Source: CAVYOE01 sp963770155
GTDB lineage: Bacteria; Actinomycetota; Thermoleophilia; Solirubrobacterales; 70-9
Length of the DNA stretch: 64,000 nucleotides
Assembly: GCA_963770155.1 (NCBI GenBank)
Contig: CAVYOE010000001.1
Coordinates: 1,860,001 to 1,924,000, forward strand
Direction of reading: 5' to 3'
Shown here piece after piece: positions 18,873 to 27,494 of the stretch; within the stretch, counting starts at the first letter, position 1, and each line of letters starts with the position of its first letter. The translations under genes were made by a program, and so were the position numbers. The notes beneath the pieces are model-generated. The model was not told the DNA's origin. It saw only the letters and a program-made list of their open reading frames with translations, and did no database searches.

Positions 18873-19951
18873 TGGCGTCTGTCGCCCAGCCCAAGGTCCG
18901 CTCCCGCAAGGGCGGCTCGGCCGTGCCGCTGGACGAGACCGACAAGCGGCTGATGAACCTGCTCCAGTCGCGCTTTCCGATCGAGCGCGAGCCGTTCGCG
19001 GCGGTTGCGGCGGAGGCCGAGCTCGACACCGACGATGTCATGACCCGGGCCCAGCGCCTGCTCGACGAGCGAATCATTCGCGAGATCACACCGATTTTCG
19101 ACACCCGGGCGCTCGGCTACGAGTCGATGCTGGTCGCGGCCAAGGTCGACACCGAGAACCCCCACCGCGCCGCCAAGATCATCAACTCGCATCCCGGGGT
19201 CTCGCACAACTACCTGCGCACGCACGAATTCAACCTCTGGTTCACGATCGCAACCCCGCCGGATTCCGAGCTCGGTTTGGAGGGGACGCTCGAGTTGCTG
19301 CAGCGGCTCACCGGCGCCACCTCGATCCGGCAGCTCCCGACCCTGACCCTGTTCAAGATCAACATGAACCTCGAGATGGAGAAGGGCACCGAGGCACTGG
19401 CCGCCGCGGCTGATGCAGCTCCGCCGCGTGAGTTGGAACCGCAGCCCTACGACGACTTCGACATCGAGGTGATCCGCGCCCTGCAGGGGCCGATGCAGGT
19501 CACCGAGCGTCCCTACGACGCTCCGGCCGCCGAGGCCGGGGTCTCTGTGGACGGGTTCCTCCAGCACCTGCGCGGGATGCAGGAGCGTCACATTCTCAGG
19601 AGAGTGGCCGCGATCCTCTACCACCGCCGCGCCGGCTTCTCCGCCAATGGCATGGGCGTCTGGCGGGTGCCGGAGGAGGAGATCCTCGAGACCGGCCGGC
19701 TGATGGCGGCCGTCCGCGGTGTCTCGCACTGCTACCAGCGACCGACCTACGAGGACTGGCCCTACAGCGTGTTCACGATGGCTCACGGCCGCTCCAAGGA
19801 GGAGTGCGACGCGATTCTCGACAGCATCGCGGCCGAGCACGACCTCCACGGCGATGATCGCGCCACGCTCTACTCCTCGACCGAATTCAAGAAGATCCGG
19901 CTCCACTACTTCACCGACGACTACGCTCGCTGGGAGGCGGAGCACACCTGA
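18872..19951 (+). CDS. Fused AhbA-AhbB-like siroheme decarboxylase (Lrp/AsnC-fold)
   Basis: A 359-residue protein made of two homologous halves, each a winged-helix plus Lrp-type ferredoxin-like domain. The first half has GVSHNYLRTHEFNLWFTIA (about residues 109-127). The second has RVAAILYHRRAGFSANGMG and GVSHCYQRPTYEDWPYSVFT. These are hallmark motifs of NirD/NirL and AhbA/AhbB siroheme decarboxylases rather than of ordinary Lrp regulators. In the known pathways these subunits remove two acetate carboxyls from siroheme on the way to haem d1 or haem. Its place between hemB and hemL supports a tetrapyrrole role. Automatic tools often call it a regulator. The fusion in one chain is noteworthy. 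Confidence 0.8.
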   Translation: MASVAQPKVRSRKGGSAVPLDETDKRLMNLLQSRFPIEREPFAAVAAEAELDTDDVMTRAQRLLDERIIREITPIFDTRALGYESMLVAAKVDTENPHRAAKIINSHPGVSHNYLRTHEFNLWFTIATPPDSELGLEGTLELLQRLTGATSIRQLPTLTLFKINMNLEMEKGTEALAAAADAAPPRELEPQPYDDFDIEVIRALQGPMQVTERPYDAPAAEAGVSVDGFLQHLRGMQERHILRRVAAILYHRRAGFSANGMGVWRVPEEEILETGRLMAAVRGVSHCYQRPTYEDWPYSVFTMAHGRSKEECDAILDSIAAEHDLHGDDRATLYSSTEFKKIRLHYFTDDYARWEAEHT

Positions 19952-19986
19952 GTACCGAGCGATCCGGGGAGCTGTACTCGGAGGCG

Positions 19987-21222
19987 TTGAAGTTCTTGCC
20001 GGGCGGGGTGAACTCGCCGGTGCGCGCGATGAACGCGATCGGGCGGGACCCGGTCTTCGTCGAGCGCGGCGAGGGTTGCGAGCTGATCGACGTCGACGGC
20101 AACCGCTACGTCGACTGGGTCTGCTCCTGGGGGCCGCTGATTGCTGGTCACGCTCATCCCCGGGTGCTGGAGGCGGTGCGCGAGGCCGCCGGCCGCGGGA
20201 CGAGCTTCGGCGCCCCGACCGAGTCCGAGATCGAGCTTGCGCGCGAGGTGGCCGCGAGGATCGGCCCGGTCGAGATGCTGCGCCTGACCAGCTCCGGGAC
20301 CGAGGCCGCAATGACCGCGGTCCGCTTGGCGCGCGCTGCCACCGGGCGCGAGCCGGTGATCAAGTTCGCGGGCCACTACCACGGCCACTCCGACGGGCTA
20401 TTGGCGGATGCCGGCTCCGGGCTGGCAACCGCGGGTGTGCCTTCGAGCCCCGGGGTGATCGCCGCGCAGGCGGCGGCAACGGTGATCGTCCCCTGGAACG
20501 ACCCCGGCGCGGTCAGCGCCGCCGTCGAGCAGCACACGCCGGCGGCGATCCTGGCCGAGCCGCTGCCGGCGAACATGGGCGTCGTCCCACCGGAGCAGGG
20601 ATTCCTCGAGCACCTGCGCTCGCTTGCCGACCAGAGCGGAGCGCTGCTCGTTTGTGACGAGGTCATCTCGGGCTTCCGGGTCGGACGCGGCGGGGCGCAG
20701 GAGCGCTATGGCGTCGAGGGCGACCTGGTCGTCCTCGGCAAGGTGCTTGGCGGCGGGCTGCCGGCGGCCGCGGTGGGGGGGCCGCGGAAGTTGATGGAGC
20801 GCTTGGCCCCGAGCGGCGACGTCTACCAGGCGGGGACGCTCTCGGGGAACCCGCTTGCCACCGCGGCCGGGCTCGCGACCCTGGAGCTGCTGGACGCCGA
20901 CGCCTACAAGCAGCTGGGCGAAACGACCGAGAAGCTCGCCGCCGGGCTGCGCGAAGCCGCCGGCGATCGCCCGGTCCAGATCGTCTCTGAGACGGGACTC
21001 CTGACCGTCTTCTTCAGCGCCGAGCCGGTCCACGACTTCAACGCGGCCGCGGGCTGCGACCTAGCCGCGCACGGGCGCTTCTGCCGAGCCCTGCTGGAGC
21101 GCGGGGTCTACCCGCCGCCATCGCAGTTCGAGGCCTGGTTCCCCTCGCTGGCCCACGACGAGGGGGCGATCGAGCGTACGGTCGACGCCGCCGGCGAGGC
21201 GTTCGCGGAGGCCTTCGCGTGA
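19987..21222 (+). CDS. hemL: Glutamate-1-semialdehyde 2,1-aminomutase
   Basis: PLP enzyme that turns glutamate-1-semialdehyde into 5-aminolevulinate, the C5-route entry to tetrapyrroles. Visible are PGGVNSPVRA at the start, YVDWVCSWGPLIAGHAHP, TSSGTEAAMTAVRLARAATG, LLVCDEVISGFRVG and the PLP lysine in LVVLGKVLGGGLPAAAVGG. About 411 residues from TTG 19987. Thirteen more in-frame codons (reading STERSGELYSEAL) resemble the usual N-terminus and reach back to a CTG at 19948 that overlaps the previous stop, so the true start may be there. It lies in operon with hemB and the AhbAB-like gene. Confidence 0.95.
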   Translation: MKFLPGGVNSPVRAMNAIGRDPVFVERGEGCELIDVDGNRYVDWVCSWGPLIAGHAHPRVLEAVREAAGRGTSFGAPTESEIELAREVAARIGPVEMLRLTSSGTEAAMTAVRLARAATGREPVIKFAGHYHGHSDGLLADAGSGLATAGVPSSPGVIAAQAAATVIVPWNDPGAVSAAVEQHTPAAILAEPLPANMGVVPPEQGFLEHLRSLADQSGALLVCDEVISGFRVGRGGAQERYGVEGDLVVLGKVLGGGLPAAAVGGPRKLMERLAPSGDVYQAGTLSGNPLATAAGLATLELLDADAYKQLGETTEKLAAGLREAAGDRPVQIVSETGLLTVFFSAEPVHDFNAAAGCDLAAHGRFCRALLERGVYPPPSQFEAWFPSLAHDEGAIERTVDAAGEAFAEAFA

Positions 21223-21833
21223 GCACGGCCGCGGCGGCGGAGGCGGCCCTGCAAGAACTTGCGGAGATGCTCCGCGGGGAAGACTCGGTGATCTCGCCGC
21301 TCGTCCGCGACCCGGCAGTCGACCCGGCGATTGGACGGCTGGTCGCGGCCGGTCCCCGCGCCGCCGCCGATCCCGGCTCCTACGCGCTGCTGATCGAAGC
21401 GACCCGCGAGGGCTACCTGCTCCATTACGGCGAGGCGCGGATCATCGCCGGGGCCGACCCCGATCTCGCCCTGCTCGCCGGCGATTACCTCTACGCGACA
21501 GGACTCGAGCGGCTCGCCGCGCTCGGCGACAGCGAGGCGGTGCGCGAGCTCTCGGACCTGATCAGCCTCTCCGCCCAGGTCCACGATTACCGCGGCGACG
21601 GGCACGACGACGAGGGGGTTGATTACCTGGCCGCCGCGCTCTGGCTTTCCTCGGCGGTTGCCGTCGGCTGCGGGCAGAGCCGCGGCCATGAGGAGGCAAA
21701 GCGAATGGTCCGCTCCGGCGATGCTGACTGCGCCGCCGCATTCTGGTCAAACGCCCAAGAAACCGCGCGCGAATGCGGCATCGAGACCCCGTTGGAGTCA
21801 GCAAGCGAAGCGATAGGCTTCGCCCCAATTTGA
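21219..21833 (+). CDS. Helical protein, unknown (weak polyprenyl-synthase-subunit resemblance)
   Basis: A 204-residue, Ala-rich, helical cytoplasmic protein. It overlaps the hemL stop by 4 bases and the Rieske start by 4 bases, so it belongs to the same transcript. The segment LLAGDYLYATGLERLAALGD loosely recalls the non-catalytic component 1 (HepS-like) of two-subunit polyprenyl diphosphate synthases, and a catalytic polyprenyl synthase lies 3 kb downstream. There is no DDxxD motif. The resemblance is weak and function should be treated as unknown. Confidence 0.6.
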   Translation: MSTAAAAEAALQELAEMLRGEDSVISPLVRDPAVDPAIGRLVAAGPRAAADPGSYALLIEATREGYLLHYGEARIIAGADPDLALLAGDYLYATGLERLAALGDSEAVRELSDLISLSAQVHDYRGDGHDDEGVDYLAAALWLSSAVAVGCGQSRGHEEAKRMVRSGDADCAAAFWSNAQETARECGIETPLESASEAIGFAPI

Positions 21834-22501
21834 GCGAGGGAGCCGACAAGCAGAACGGGGAATCCGAGAAGCCCCCGGTCCTTCCCAAGGCCGACCCGCC
21901 CGGCTACTTCCAGGGCGAGTCGATGACGCGCCGGACGGCGTTTGCCGTCGCCGGGCAGGCGCTCGGGGGCGTCGCCGGGGCGGCGATCGTCCTCCCCGCT
22001 CTCGGCTTCGCGGTCGCTCCGATTTTCGACGAGCCCGAGGAGACCTGGCAGGCGGTCGGGCCTCCCAGCGAGTTCCCGCCCGACACCTACAAGCCGGTGA
22101 TCACCACGATCCGTGAGGGGATCGGCGAGGCCGGCAAGACCACTGTCTACGTCCGACAGGGCGACCCGCAGTTCGACGAGGACCCAGACGAGTTCATCGC
22201 GATCTCGACCCGCTGCGCCCATCTCGGCTGCCCGGTCCGCTTCGTTGAGGCCGCCGGCAACTTCATCTGTCCCTGCCACGGCGGGGTCTACGACTTCGAG
22301 GGCAAGGTCACCGGCGGCCCGCCTGTTCGCCCGCTCGACCGGTTCCAGACGCGAGTGCAGAACGGTCAGGTCGAGATCGGCCCCCGCTACAGCGTCACCT
22401 CACAGCTCGAGCCGGTGCGGGTGCGCGACCCCGGTGAGTTCACCGGCGGCATCTGGGAATACCTCTATCCGCCGCGGCCGGATACGCCGCCTGCCCCATG
22501 A
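21830..22501 (+). CDS. qcrA: Rieske iron-sulfur subunit of the bc complex
   Basis: A 224-residue membrane-anchored Rieske protein with TTG start at 21830. An N-terminal Pro/Lys-rich segment leads into a Tat-like twin Arg (MTRRTAFAVAG) and one helix (about residues 37-62). The 2Fe-2S ligands are C129/H131 in RCAHLGC and C147/H150 in CPCHG, with C134/C149 as the structural disulfide. It carries electrons from menaquinol at the outer face to cytochrome c. It is the first of three overlapping genes for the complex. Confidence 0.92.
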   Translation: MSEGADKQNGESEKPPVLPKADPPGYFQGESMTRRTAFAVAGQALGGVAGAAIVLPALGFAVAPIFDEPEETWQAVGPPSEFPPDTYKPVITTIREGIGEAGKTTVYVRQGDPQFDEDPDEFIAISTRCAHLGCPVRFVEAAGNFICPCHGGVYDFEGKVTGGPPVRPLDRFQTRVQNGQVEIGPRYSVTSQLEPVRVRDPGEFTGGIWEYLYPPRPDTPPAP

Positions 22502-23373
22502 AGTTCCCCAACGCCCTGATTCCGCCCCCGCTGCGCAAGCCGAGCAAACCCGGCGAGCGCGAGGTCGGCACTCCCGAGGGAAACGGCGACCCGGGCGCGG
22601 CCCTGGTCGACCGCGCCAAGGAAGCTCCCGCCGACGTAGCCGGCTGGCTCGACGAGCGCACCGGCGGCGGCAGCTTCCTGACCGGAATGCTCTTCCGCAA
22701 GGTCCCGAAGGGGACCAACTGGTTCTACACGCTCGGCTCGGCGACCCTGTTCGCCTTCGTGGTCCAGGCGATCACCGGCGTCTTCCTGGCGATGTACTAC
22801 ACGCCAAGCCCCGAGGAGGCCTACGCCAGCATCACCTACCTGACCAACGACGTTTTCCTCGGGGAGTTCGTGCGCGGCATGCACAAGTGGGGCGCCTCGG
22901 TGATGATGATCCTGATCTTCCTCCACATGGGGAGGACCTTCTTCTTCGGCGCCTACAAGTACCCGCGGGAGCTCAACTGGGTGATCGGCGTCGTCCTGAT
23001 CATCCTGACCATGGTCATGGGGCTGACCGGGTACCTGCTCCCGTTCGACCAGCGCTCTTTCTGGGCGACCGTCGTCGCCAACAACATCACCGCCACCGGC
23101 CCGGTCGTGGGCCCGTACCTCGCTGACTTCCTCCGCGCGGGCGCCGAGTTCGAACCGACCACGATCTCCCGCTTCTACGCGGTCCACATGCTGCTCGTCC
23201 CCGGCGCGATCATCGCCCTGATCGGCGCCCACCTCTATCTGGTCGTGAAGCTGGGGACGACGGCGCCGCCATGGGTCAAGGCGGAGATGCCGAAGTCGGT
23301 TCGCACCACCGAGGTGGCCGCCGCCGCGAACGGCTCGGGCAACGGCGCCCCCGAAAAGGGAGAGGACGAGTGA
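22498..23373 (+). CDS. qcrB: Cytochrome b6-like subunit of the bc complex
   Basis: A 291-residue membrane protein corresponding to the N-terminal half of cytochrome b: an ~70-residue soluble lead-in, then four helices. Haem ligands are in HKWGASVMMILIFLH (His-x13-His) and in the fourth helix, HMLLVPGAIIALIGAH (His-x14-His), the spacing of cytochrome b6 rather than mitochondrial cytochrome b. The quinol-site loop has GYLLPFDQRSFWA. The C-terminal half of cytochrome b is encoded by the next gene, so this is a split, b6f-like arrangement. It overlaps both neighbours by 4 bases. Confidence 0.92.
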   Translation: MKFPNALIPPPLRKPSKPGEREVGTPEGNGDPGAALVDRAKEAPADVAGWLDERTGGGSFLTGMLFRKVPKGTNWFYTLGSATLFAFVVQAITGVFLAMYYTPSPEEAYASITYLTNDVFLGEFVRGMHKWGASVMMILIFLHMGRTFFFGAYKYPRELNWVIGVVLIILTMVMGLTGYLLPFDQRSFWATVVANNITATGPVVGPYLADFLRAGAEFEPTTISRFYAVHMLLVPGAIIALIGAHLYLVVKLGTTAPPWVKAEMPKSVRTTEVAAAANGSGNGAPEKGEDE

Positions 23374-24098
23374 ACAGGGCCGAGAAGGAGCAGTACCTCC
23401 GCGAGTACGAGGTCCTGAAGAAGAAGGGCAAGCCGTTCTTCCCGTACGCGATTCTCAAGGACTCGGCGATGGCGGCGATCGTGGTCGGGGTGATCGTCGT
23501 CATGTCGATCGTGCTCGGCGCCGAGCAGGGGCCGAAGGCCGACCCAACCACCACGACTTATGTGCCCAGACCCGAGTGGTACTTCTTCTTCCTGTTCGAG
23601 CTGCTGCGGGTGATCAAGCCGCCGGAGCTGGTGCCGGTGGCGACGATCGGGATCCCGACGATCGCGATGGTGCTGCTCCTGCTGCTGCCGTTCTACGACC
23701 GCGGCCCGGAGCGCCGGCCGGAGCGGAGGCCGATCGCGACCACGGCGGGAATCATGACCATCATCGCCATGGCCTACCTCACCTTCCTCGGCGCCTCCGC
23801 TGGATCCCCGACCGAGATCGAGCTGGAGGTCTCCCCCGAGCTCGAGCCTGGCAAGGAAGTCGTCGCTCAGTCGGGGTGCCTCGCCTGCCACCAGGTCGGA
23901 CACAACGGCAACGACGGGCCGGGTCCCGACCTGACCGAGATTGGAGCGAAGCTGCCGCGGGAGGCCATCATCCGCTCCCTCGAAGTGGGACCGGGAATCA
24001 TGCCGTCCTATCGAGGCTGTTCCGCGAACGTGGACCAGCCGTGTCTGGAACCCAAGAAGCTCGATGACCTGGCGAGCTTCCTCGCCTCGCTCAACTGA
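23370..24098 (+). CDS. qcrC: Subunit IV-like cytochrome b C-terminal part fused to cytochrome c
   Basis: A 242-residue protein with GTG start at 23370 overlapping the cytochrome b stop. Residues 1-145 match subunit IV: three helices and the quinol-site motif RPEWYFFFLFELLR (PEWY type). Residues 155-242 form a small cytochrome c domain with GCLACHQVG (CxxCH) near 171 and a probable axial Met in IMPSYRG. Fusion of subunit IV with cytochrome c gives a three-gene quinol:cytochrome c reductase. It acts in the membrane with the Rieske and b6-like proteins. Confidence 0.9.
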   Translation: MNRAEKEQYLREYEVLKKKGKPFFPYAILKDSAMAAIVVGVIVVMSIVLGAEQGPKADPTTTTYVPRPEWYFFFLFELLRVIKPPELVPVATIGIPTIAMVLLLLLPFYDRGPERRPERRPIATTAGIMTIIAMAYLTFLGASAGSPTEIELEVSPELEPGKEVVAQSGCLACHQVGHNGNDGPGPDLTEIGAKLPREAIIRSLEVGPGIMPSYRGCSANVDQPCLEPKKLDDLASFLASLN

Positions 24099-24128
24099 CC
24101 GCTTAACTACGGGTTTCTGACGCCTTCC

Positions 24129-24910
24129 GTGGAAACTTCCGCCGCGCGCCCGCAGCCCCCGCAGCGCGATTCCGAGCAGTTCGCAGCCGAGGTCCGGGGC
24201 ATGTTCGACCGCATCGCGGGTGTCTACGACGCGATGAACTCGGCGATGACCGCGGGCCTCCACCACGAGTGGCGCCGCCGCGCGGTCGACGTCGCCGAGG
24301 TGGGCCCAGGCTCCGACGCCCTTGACCTCTGTTGCGGGACCGGAGACCTTGCCCTCGCCCTGCGCGAGCGGATCGGGCCCGACGGGCGGGTCGTAGGCTC
24401 GGATTTCTCCGAGCACATGCTCGACCTCGCACGCCGCAAGAGCGCCGAGCGCGGCCTGCCGGTCGAATTCGGCTGGGCCGACGCGCTCGATCTTCCCTAT
24501 GGCGATGCCAGCTTCGATGCGGTCACGATCGGGTTCGGTGCACGCAACCTCGCCGACCTCGACCGGGGTCTTGCCGAGATGGCCCGGGTCGTGCGCCCGG
24601 GGGACGCCTGGTCATCCTCGAGATCACCCGGCCGAACCGCGAGCCGCTGGCGAGCTTCTACTCGGTCTGGTTCGACCACATCGTCCCGTGGCTCGGCCAG
24701 TTCGCCGGCGACGAGGCGGCCTACAGCTACCTGCCGGAGTCTGTGCGCACCTTCCCGGAGCCGCGAGAGCTTGCCGCCAGGATCGACGCCGCCGGGTTTC
24801 AGTCGATCCGCTGGCTCCTGCTCGCGGGCGGGATCATCGCGGTCCACAGCGCCACGCGGTCGGCGGTCCCGTCGGCGCCGGCTGAGGCCCCCGCCGAGCC
24901 GGGCTCATGA
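24129..24910 (+). CDS. menG: Demethylmenaquinone methyltransferase, one frameshift in a G run
   Basis: UbiE/MenG-type SAM methyltransferase for the last step of menaquinone synthesis. The N-terminal part is intact from GTG 24129: MFDRIAGVYDAMN, motif I LDLCCGTGDLAL, VVGSDFSEHML and the family signature GFGARNLADLDRGLAEM. At the G5 run 24599-24603 the frame is lost. One extra G would restore RPGGRLVILEITRPN and read on to AEPGS at 24910. The intact length would be about 260 residues. Loss of one base in a homopolymer argues for a sequencing error. The stop overlaps the polyprenyl synthase ATG. Confidence 0.85.
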
Positions 24911-25905
24911 ACCGCTCCGCGGTGCCGCCGCCGGTGACGGCGGTGGTCGAGGCGGCCGGGGCGTGGCTGCCGGCACGAATGGGTGAGGTCGAGCGGCGGT
25001 TGCGCGAGCTCGCGCGCGGCCACGGCGAGCGGCTTGGGGAGGATGCGACCGCGACCCTGACCGCCGGCGGCAAGCGGATGCGCCCGATGCTGGTCCTGAT
25101 CTGCGCAGGCGCCGAGCCGCCCGAGGCGGCGGTCCGGGCCGCAACCGCGGTCGAGCTCGTCCACATGGCGACCCTCGTGCACGACGACGTCCTCGACGAC
25201 GCCCCCGTGCGCCGGGGCGTCCCAACGGTGGTGGCCAGCTCCGGGCGCAACCGGGCACTCGCCGTCGGCGACCTGCTCTTTTCGCGTGCCTTTGCCGAGC
25301 TCACGGAGACCAACGGCAGCGAGGCACATGGCGGCGGGCGCCTGATCGAGCTGCTGAGCGGATCGGCGGTGGCGCTCGCCCGCGGCGAGCTCGCCCAGCG
25401 CCGCGACGCCTTTGACACCTCGGTCACCGAGGAGCGCTACCTCGAGCGCTGCCGGCTTAAGACCGCGCAGCTGTTCGAGTGCGCTTGCCGCATGGGCCGC
25501 GCCGCATCGGGCCTTCCCGGGGAGGAGGCGCTGGGGCGCTTTGGCGACCGGATCGGGCTTGCCTTCCAACTGCTCGACGACGTCCTCGACGTCACCGGGC
25601 CGGTCGAGCGCACCGGCAAGGCGCGCGGCACCGACCTCCTCGACGGGACCGTCACCCTGCCGCTGATCCTTGCCGCTCGCGAAGATCCGGGCATCGCCGA
25701 GACCGACCTGCGCGGCCTCGATGCAGCCGGGGCGGAGGCGCTTTGCGACCGGATCGCGGCGACCTCGGCCCTCGATGTCGTCCGCGAGCGCGCCCGGGAC
25801 GGGGTCGAGCGCGCCAAGGCCGAGATCGCGACCGACGAGTTCGCCCCTGCCGAACGCAAGCTGCTCGCCTTGGTCGCCGACGGGGTGGTCGAGCGCTATT
25901 CGTGA
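24907..25905 (+). CDS. Polyprenyl diphosphate synthase
   Basis: A 332-residue all-helical trans-prenyltransferase that makes the isoprenoid tail of menaquinone. The first Asp-rich motif is LVHDDVLDDAPVRRG (about residues 87-101), and the second is FQLLDDVLDVTG (about 220-231). KRMRPMLVLI and KTAQLFE regions are also present. It follows menG in the same operon, which supports a menaquinone rather than a carotenoid or undecaprenyl role. Chain length cannot be read by eye. Confidence 0.92.
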   Translation: MNRSAVPPPVTAVVEAAGAWLPARMGEVERRLRELARGHGERLGEDATATLTAGGKRMRPMLVLICAGAEPPEAAVRAATAVELVHMATLVHDDVLDDAPVRRGVPTVVASSGRNRALAVGDLLFSRAFAELTETNGSEAHGGGRLIELLSGSAVALARGELAQRRDAFDTSVTEERYLERCRLKTAQLFECACRMGRAASGLPGEEALGRFGDRIGLAFQLLDDVLDVTGPVERTGKARGTDLLDGTVTLPLILAAREDPGIAETDLRGLDAAGAEALCDRIAATSALDVVRERARDGVERAKAEIATDEFAPAERKLLALVADGVVERYS

Positions 25906-25933
25906 TCGCTTCCATGATCGAATTCGGCGTCCG

Positions 25934-26503
25934 ATGATCGACCGTCGCCGTTTCCTCTTCCTGGGCGGCATCGCCGCCGCCGCGCCGGGCGCGGTGATCG
26001 CCGGCTGTGGCGATGACGAGGAGGACACCTCCCGCGAGGACGCTGCCGACGTCCGCCGCCTGAACGAGTTCCGCGCCGTACAGCTCGGCGAGGCCGAGTT
26101 CTTCGCCGCGATCGCCGCCCTGCTCGGGGGCCCGGCCCTTGAGGCAGCCGAGCGCTTCGGCGCCCAGAGCAAGCAGCAGGCCTCGCTTCTGGTCACGCCG
26201 GTCGAGGACCTCGGAGGGAAGGTGCGCGAGCTGACCCCGGCGCAGCAGAGTGCCCAGCGCCAGCTTGCTTCGCGCGCCCGCAGCGAGGCCGATGCGCTCG
26301 ATCTCGCGGTCCGGACCAAGAACAGCTCGCTCGCGACCTATTTCGAGGCGATACCAAAGCTCTTCAACGACGATCTTCGCCGCACCGCCGGCGCCCTGAT
26401 CACCTGCAGCTCCGAGCAGCGCGCGGTCCTGATCGGCTTGCAGAGCGGCAACGACCCGCAGCGCCAGTCCGAGAGCAACTTCGTCACCGGAGCACCGCAG
26501 TGA
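25934..26503 (+). CDS. Tat-exported ferritin-like lipoprotein
   Basis: A 189-residue protein starting at ATG 25934. The N-terminus DRRRFLFLGGIAAAAPGAV has a twin Arg followed by a hydrophobic stretch and a lipobox-like AGC near residue 23. The mature part is helical (RAVQLGEAEFFAAIAALLGG and following helices), in the style of the ferritin-like domain of the paired downstream gene. A full set of carboxylate iron ligands is not obvious. It overlaps the next gene by 4 bases. Export through the TatA/TatC encoded nearby is inferred. Confidence 0.65.
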   Translation: MIDRRRFLFLGGIAAAAPGAVIAGCGDDEEDTSREDAADVRRLNEFRAVQLGEAEFFAAIAALLGGPALEAAERFGAQSKQQASLLVTPVEDLGGKVRELTPAQQSAQRQLASRARSEADALDLAVRTKNSSLATYFEAIPKLFNDDLRRTAGALITCSSEQRAVLIGLQSGNDPQRQSESNFVTGAPQ

Positions 26504-27078
26504 ATGCCGCCGCAACCCGCCGGGATGCCCTGCGGCGCGCAGCCGTTACGGGGGCCGCCGCGATCGGCGCCGCGGCCACCGCCGGCTCTCTCGCCGGCCG
26601 CGCGTCTGCCCAGGTCGATGCCTCGGCGGCAAGTGACCTCGAGGTGCTGCTCGGCCTGATCGTGCTCGAGCAGGGTGCGGTGACGACCTACAACGCGCTC
26701 GCCGAGCGCGGGACACTTGGGGACTTGACACCGGTTGCACGTCTCTTCGCCGACCAAGAGCTCGAGCACGTCGACGCCCTGATCGCCCAGTTGGCAACGA
26801 TCGAGGGTGGCGAGTCGCCCAAGCCACCTTCGGTTGAGGAGATTCCAGGACTGAGCGAGGTCTCTGACCGCGATGGCGCGCTGCGCTTCGCGATCGGAGT
26901 CGAGAATCAGTCGGTCGCCGCCCTGCTCGACGCAATGCGGGCGTTCGAGAACTCCGACCTGCAGGAGACGGCGGGCAGCATCATCGGCAGCCAGGGCCAG
27001 CATCTAGTGGTCTGGCGCCAGGCGCTCGGAGTCGAGCCGGTGCCGGAGGCGTTCCCGACCGGCTCGGAGAAGACTTAG
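26500..27078 (+). CDS. Tat-exported ferritin-like protein
   Basis: A 192-residue protein. The N-terminal TRRDALRRAAVTGAAAIGAA is a twin-Arg signal, with a likely cleavage site at GRASAQVDA. The mature domain has ferritin-like helices: LIVLEQGAVTTYNALAERG and LFADQELEHVDALIAQL carry Glu and ExxH residues of the kind that bind a di-iron site. A third helix has GVENQSVAALLDAM. It sits in tandem with another exported ferritin-like gene and close to tatA/tatC. A role in iron handling or oxidative protection outside the membrane is inferred. Confidence 0.7.
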   Translation: MNAAATRRDALRRAAVTGAAAIGAAATAGSLAGRASAQVDASAASDLEVLLGLIVLEQGAVTTYNALAERGTLGDLTPVARLFADQELEHVDALIAQLATIEGGESPKPPSVEEIPGLSEVSDRDGALRFAIGVENQSVAALLDAMRAFENSDLQETAGSIIGSQGQHLVVWRQALGVEPVPEAFPTGSEKT

Positions 27079-27083
27079 AAGAC

Positions 27084-27413
27084 CTAGAAGTCTTCGGGGA
27101 GGATCCGCTCGGCCCAGAGGGCCTCGGAGAAGGCCTCGACGTCCGCTTCCATGTTCTCGCGGGTGAGCTTCTCGAGGTCGTTGTGGATCGCGCGGCAACC
27201 CTCGTCCAGGCGGCGGTCGTAGTCATCGACCTCGGCCTGGTCGAAGACGCCGCCGCCGCGCCACTCACATTCGGGGCAGCGGAGCTCGACGGCCCAGCTG
27301 TTGCGATCGCGCTCGAACCACTCGACCGGCTGCACCAGCTCGGAGGCGCACTCGGCGCAGATGTGGATGCCCTTCGTGTCTGGGCGTTTGGTGGTCCGTC
27401 GCGGAGAAGCCAT
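27084..27413 (-). CDS. Small zinc-ribbon protein
   Basis: A 109-residue hydrophilic protein with ATG at 27413. One Cys pair, IHICAECAS (CxxC, residues 19-22), and another, LRCPECEW (CxxC, residues 46-49), suggest a zinc ribbon. The rest is an acidic helical tail (YDRRLDEGCRAIHNDLEKL). It is divergent from dcd with an 81-base gap. I recognise no named family. A nucleic-acid or protein-binding zinc protein is the reasonable guess. Confidence 0.6.
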   Translation of the reverse strand: MASPRRTTKRPDTKGIHICAECASELVQPVEWFERDRNSWAVELRCPECEWRGGGVFDQAEVDDYDRRLDEGCRAIHNDLEKLTRENMEADVEAFSEALWAERILPEDF

Positions 27414-27494
27414 GTTGCACTTATCGGACGGTGCGGGAAGGGCTTTAGCCAAATGTGTGATCTCAGACACTCCGGGACATAAACTTGTGCCTGG

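Noticed and set aside
18872..19951. Ordinary Lrp/AsnC transcriptional regulator
   Set aside because: Two fused halves carry siroheme-decarboxylase motifs and it sits inside a haem operon, so the enzyme reading is preferred.
27414..27494. Regulatory palindrome GTGT-N8-ACAC upstream of dcd
   Set aside because: Only four bases per arm; too short to support an operator call.
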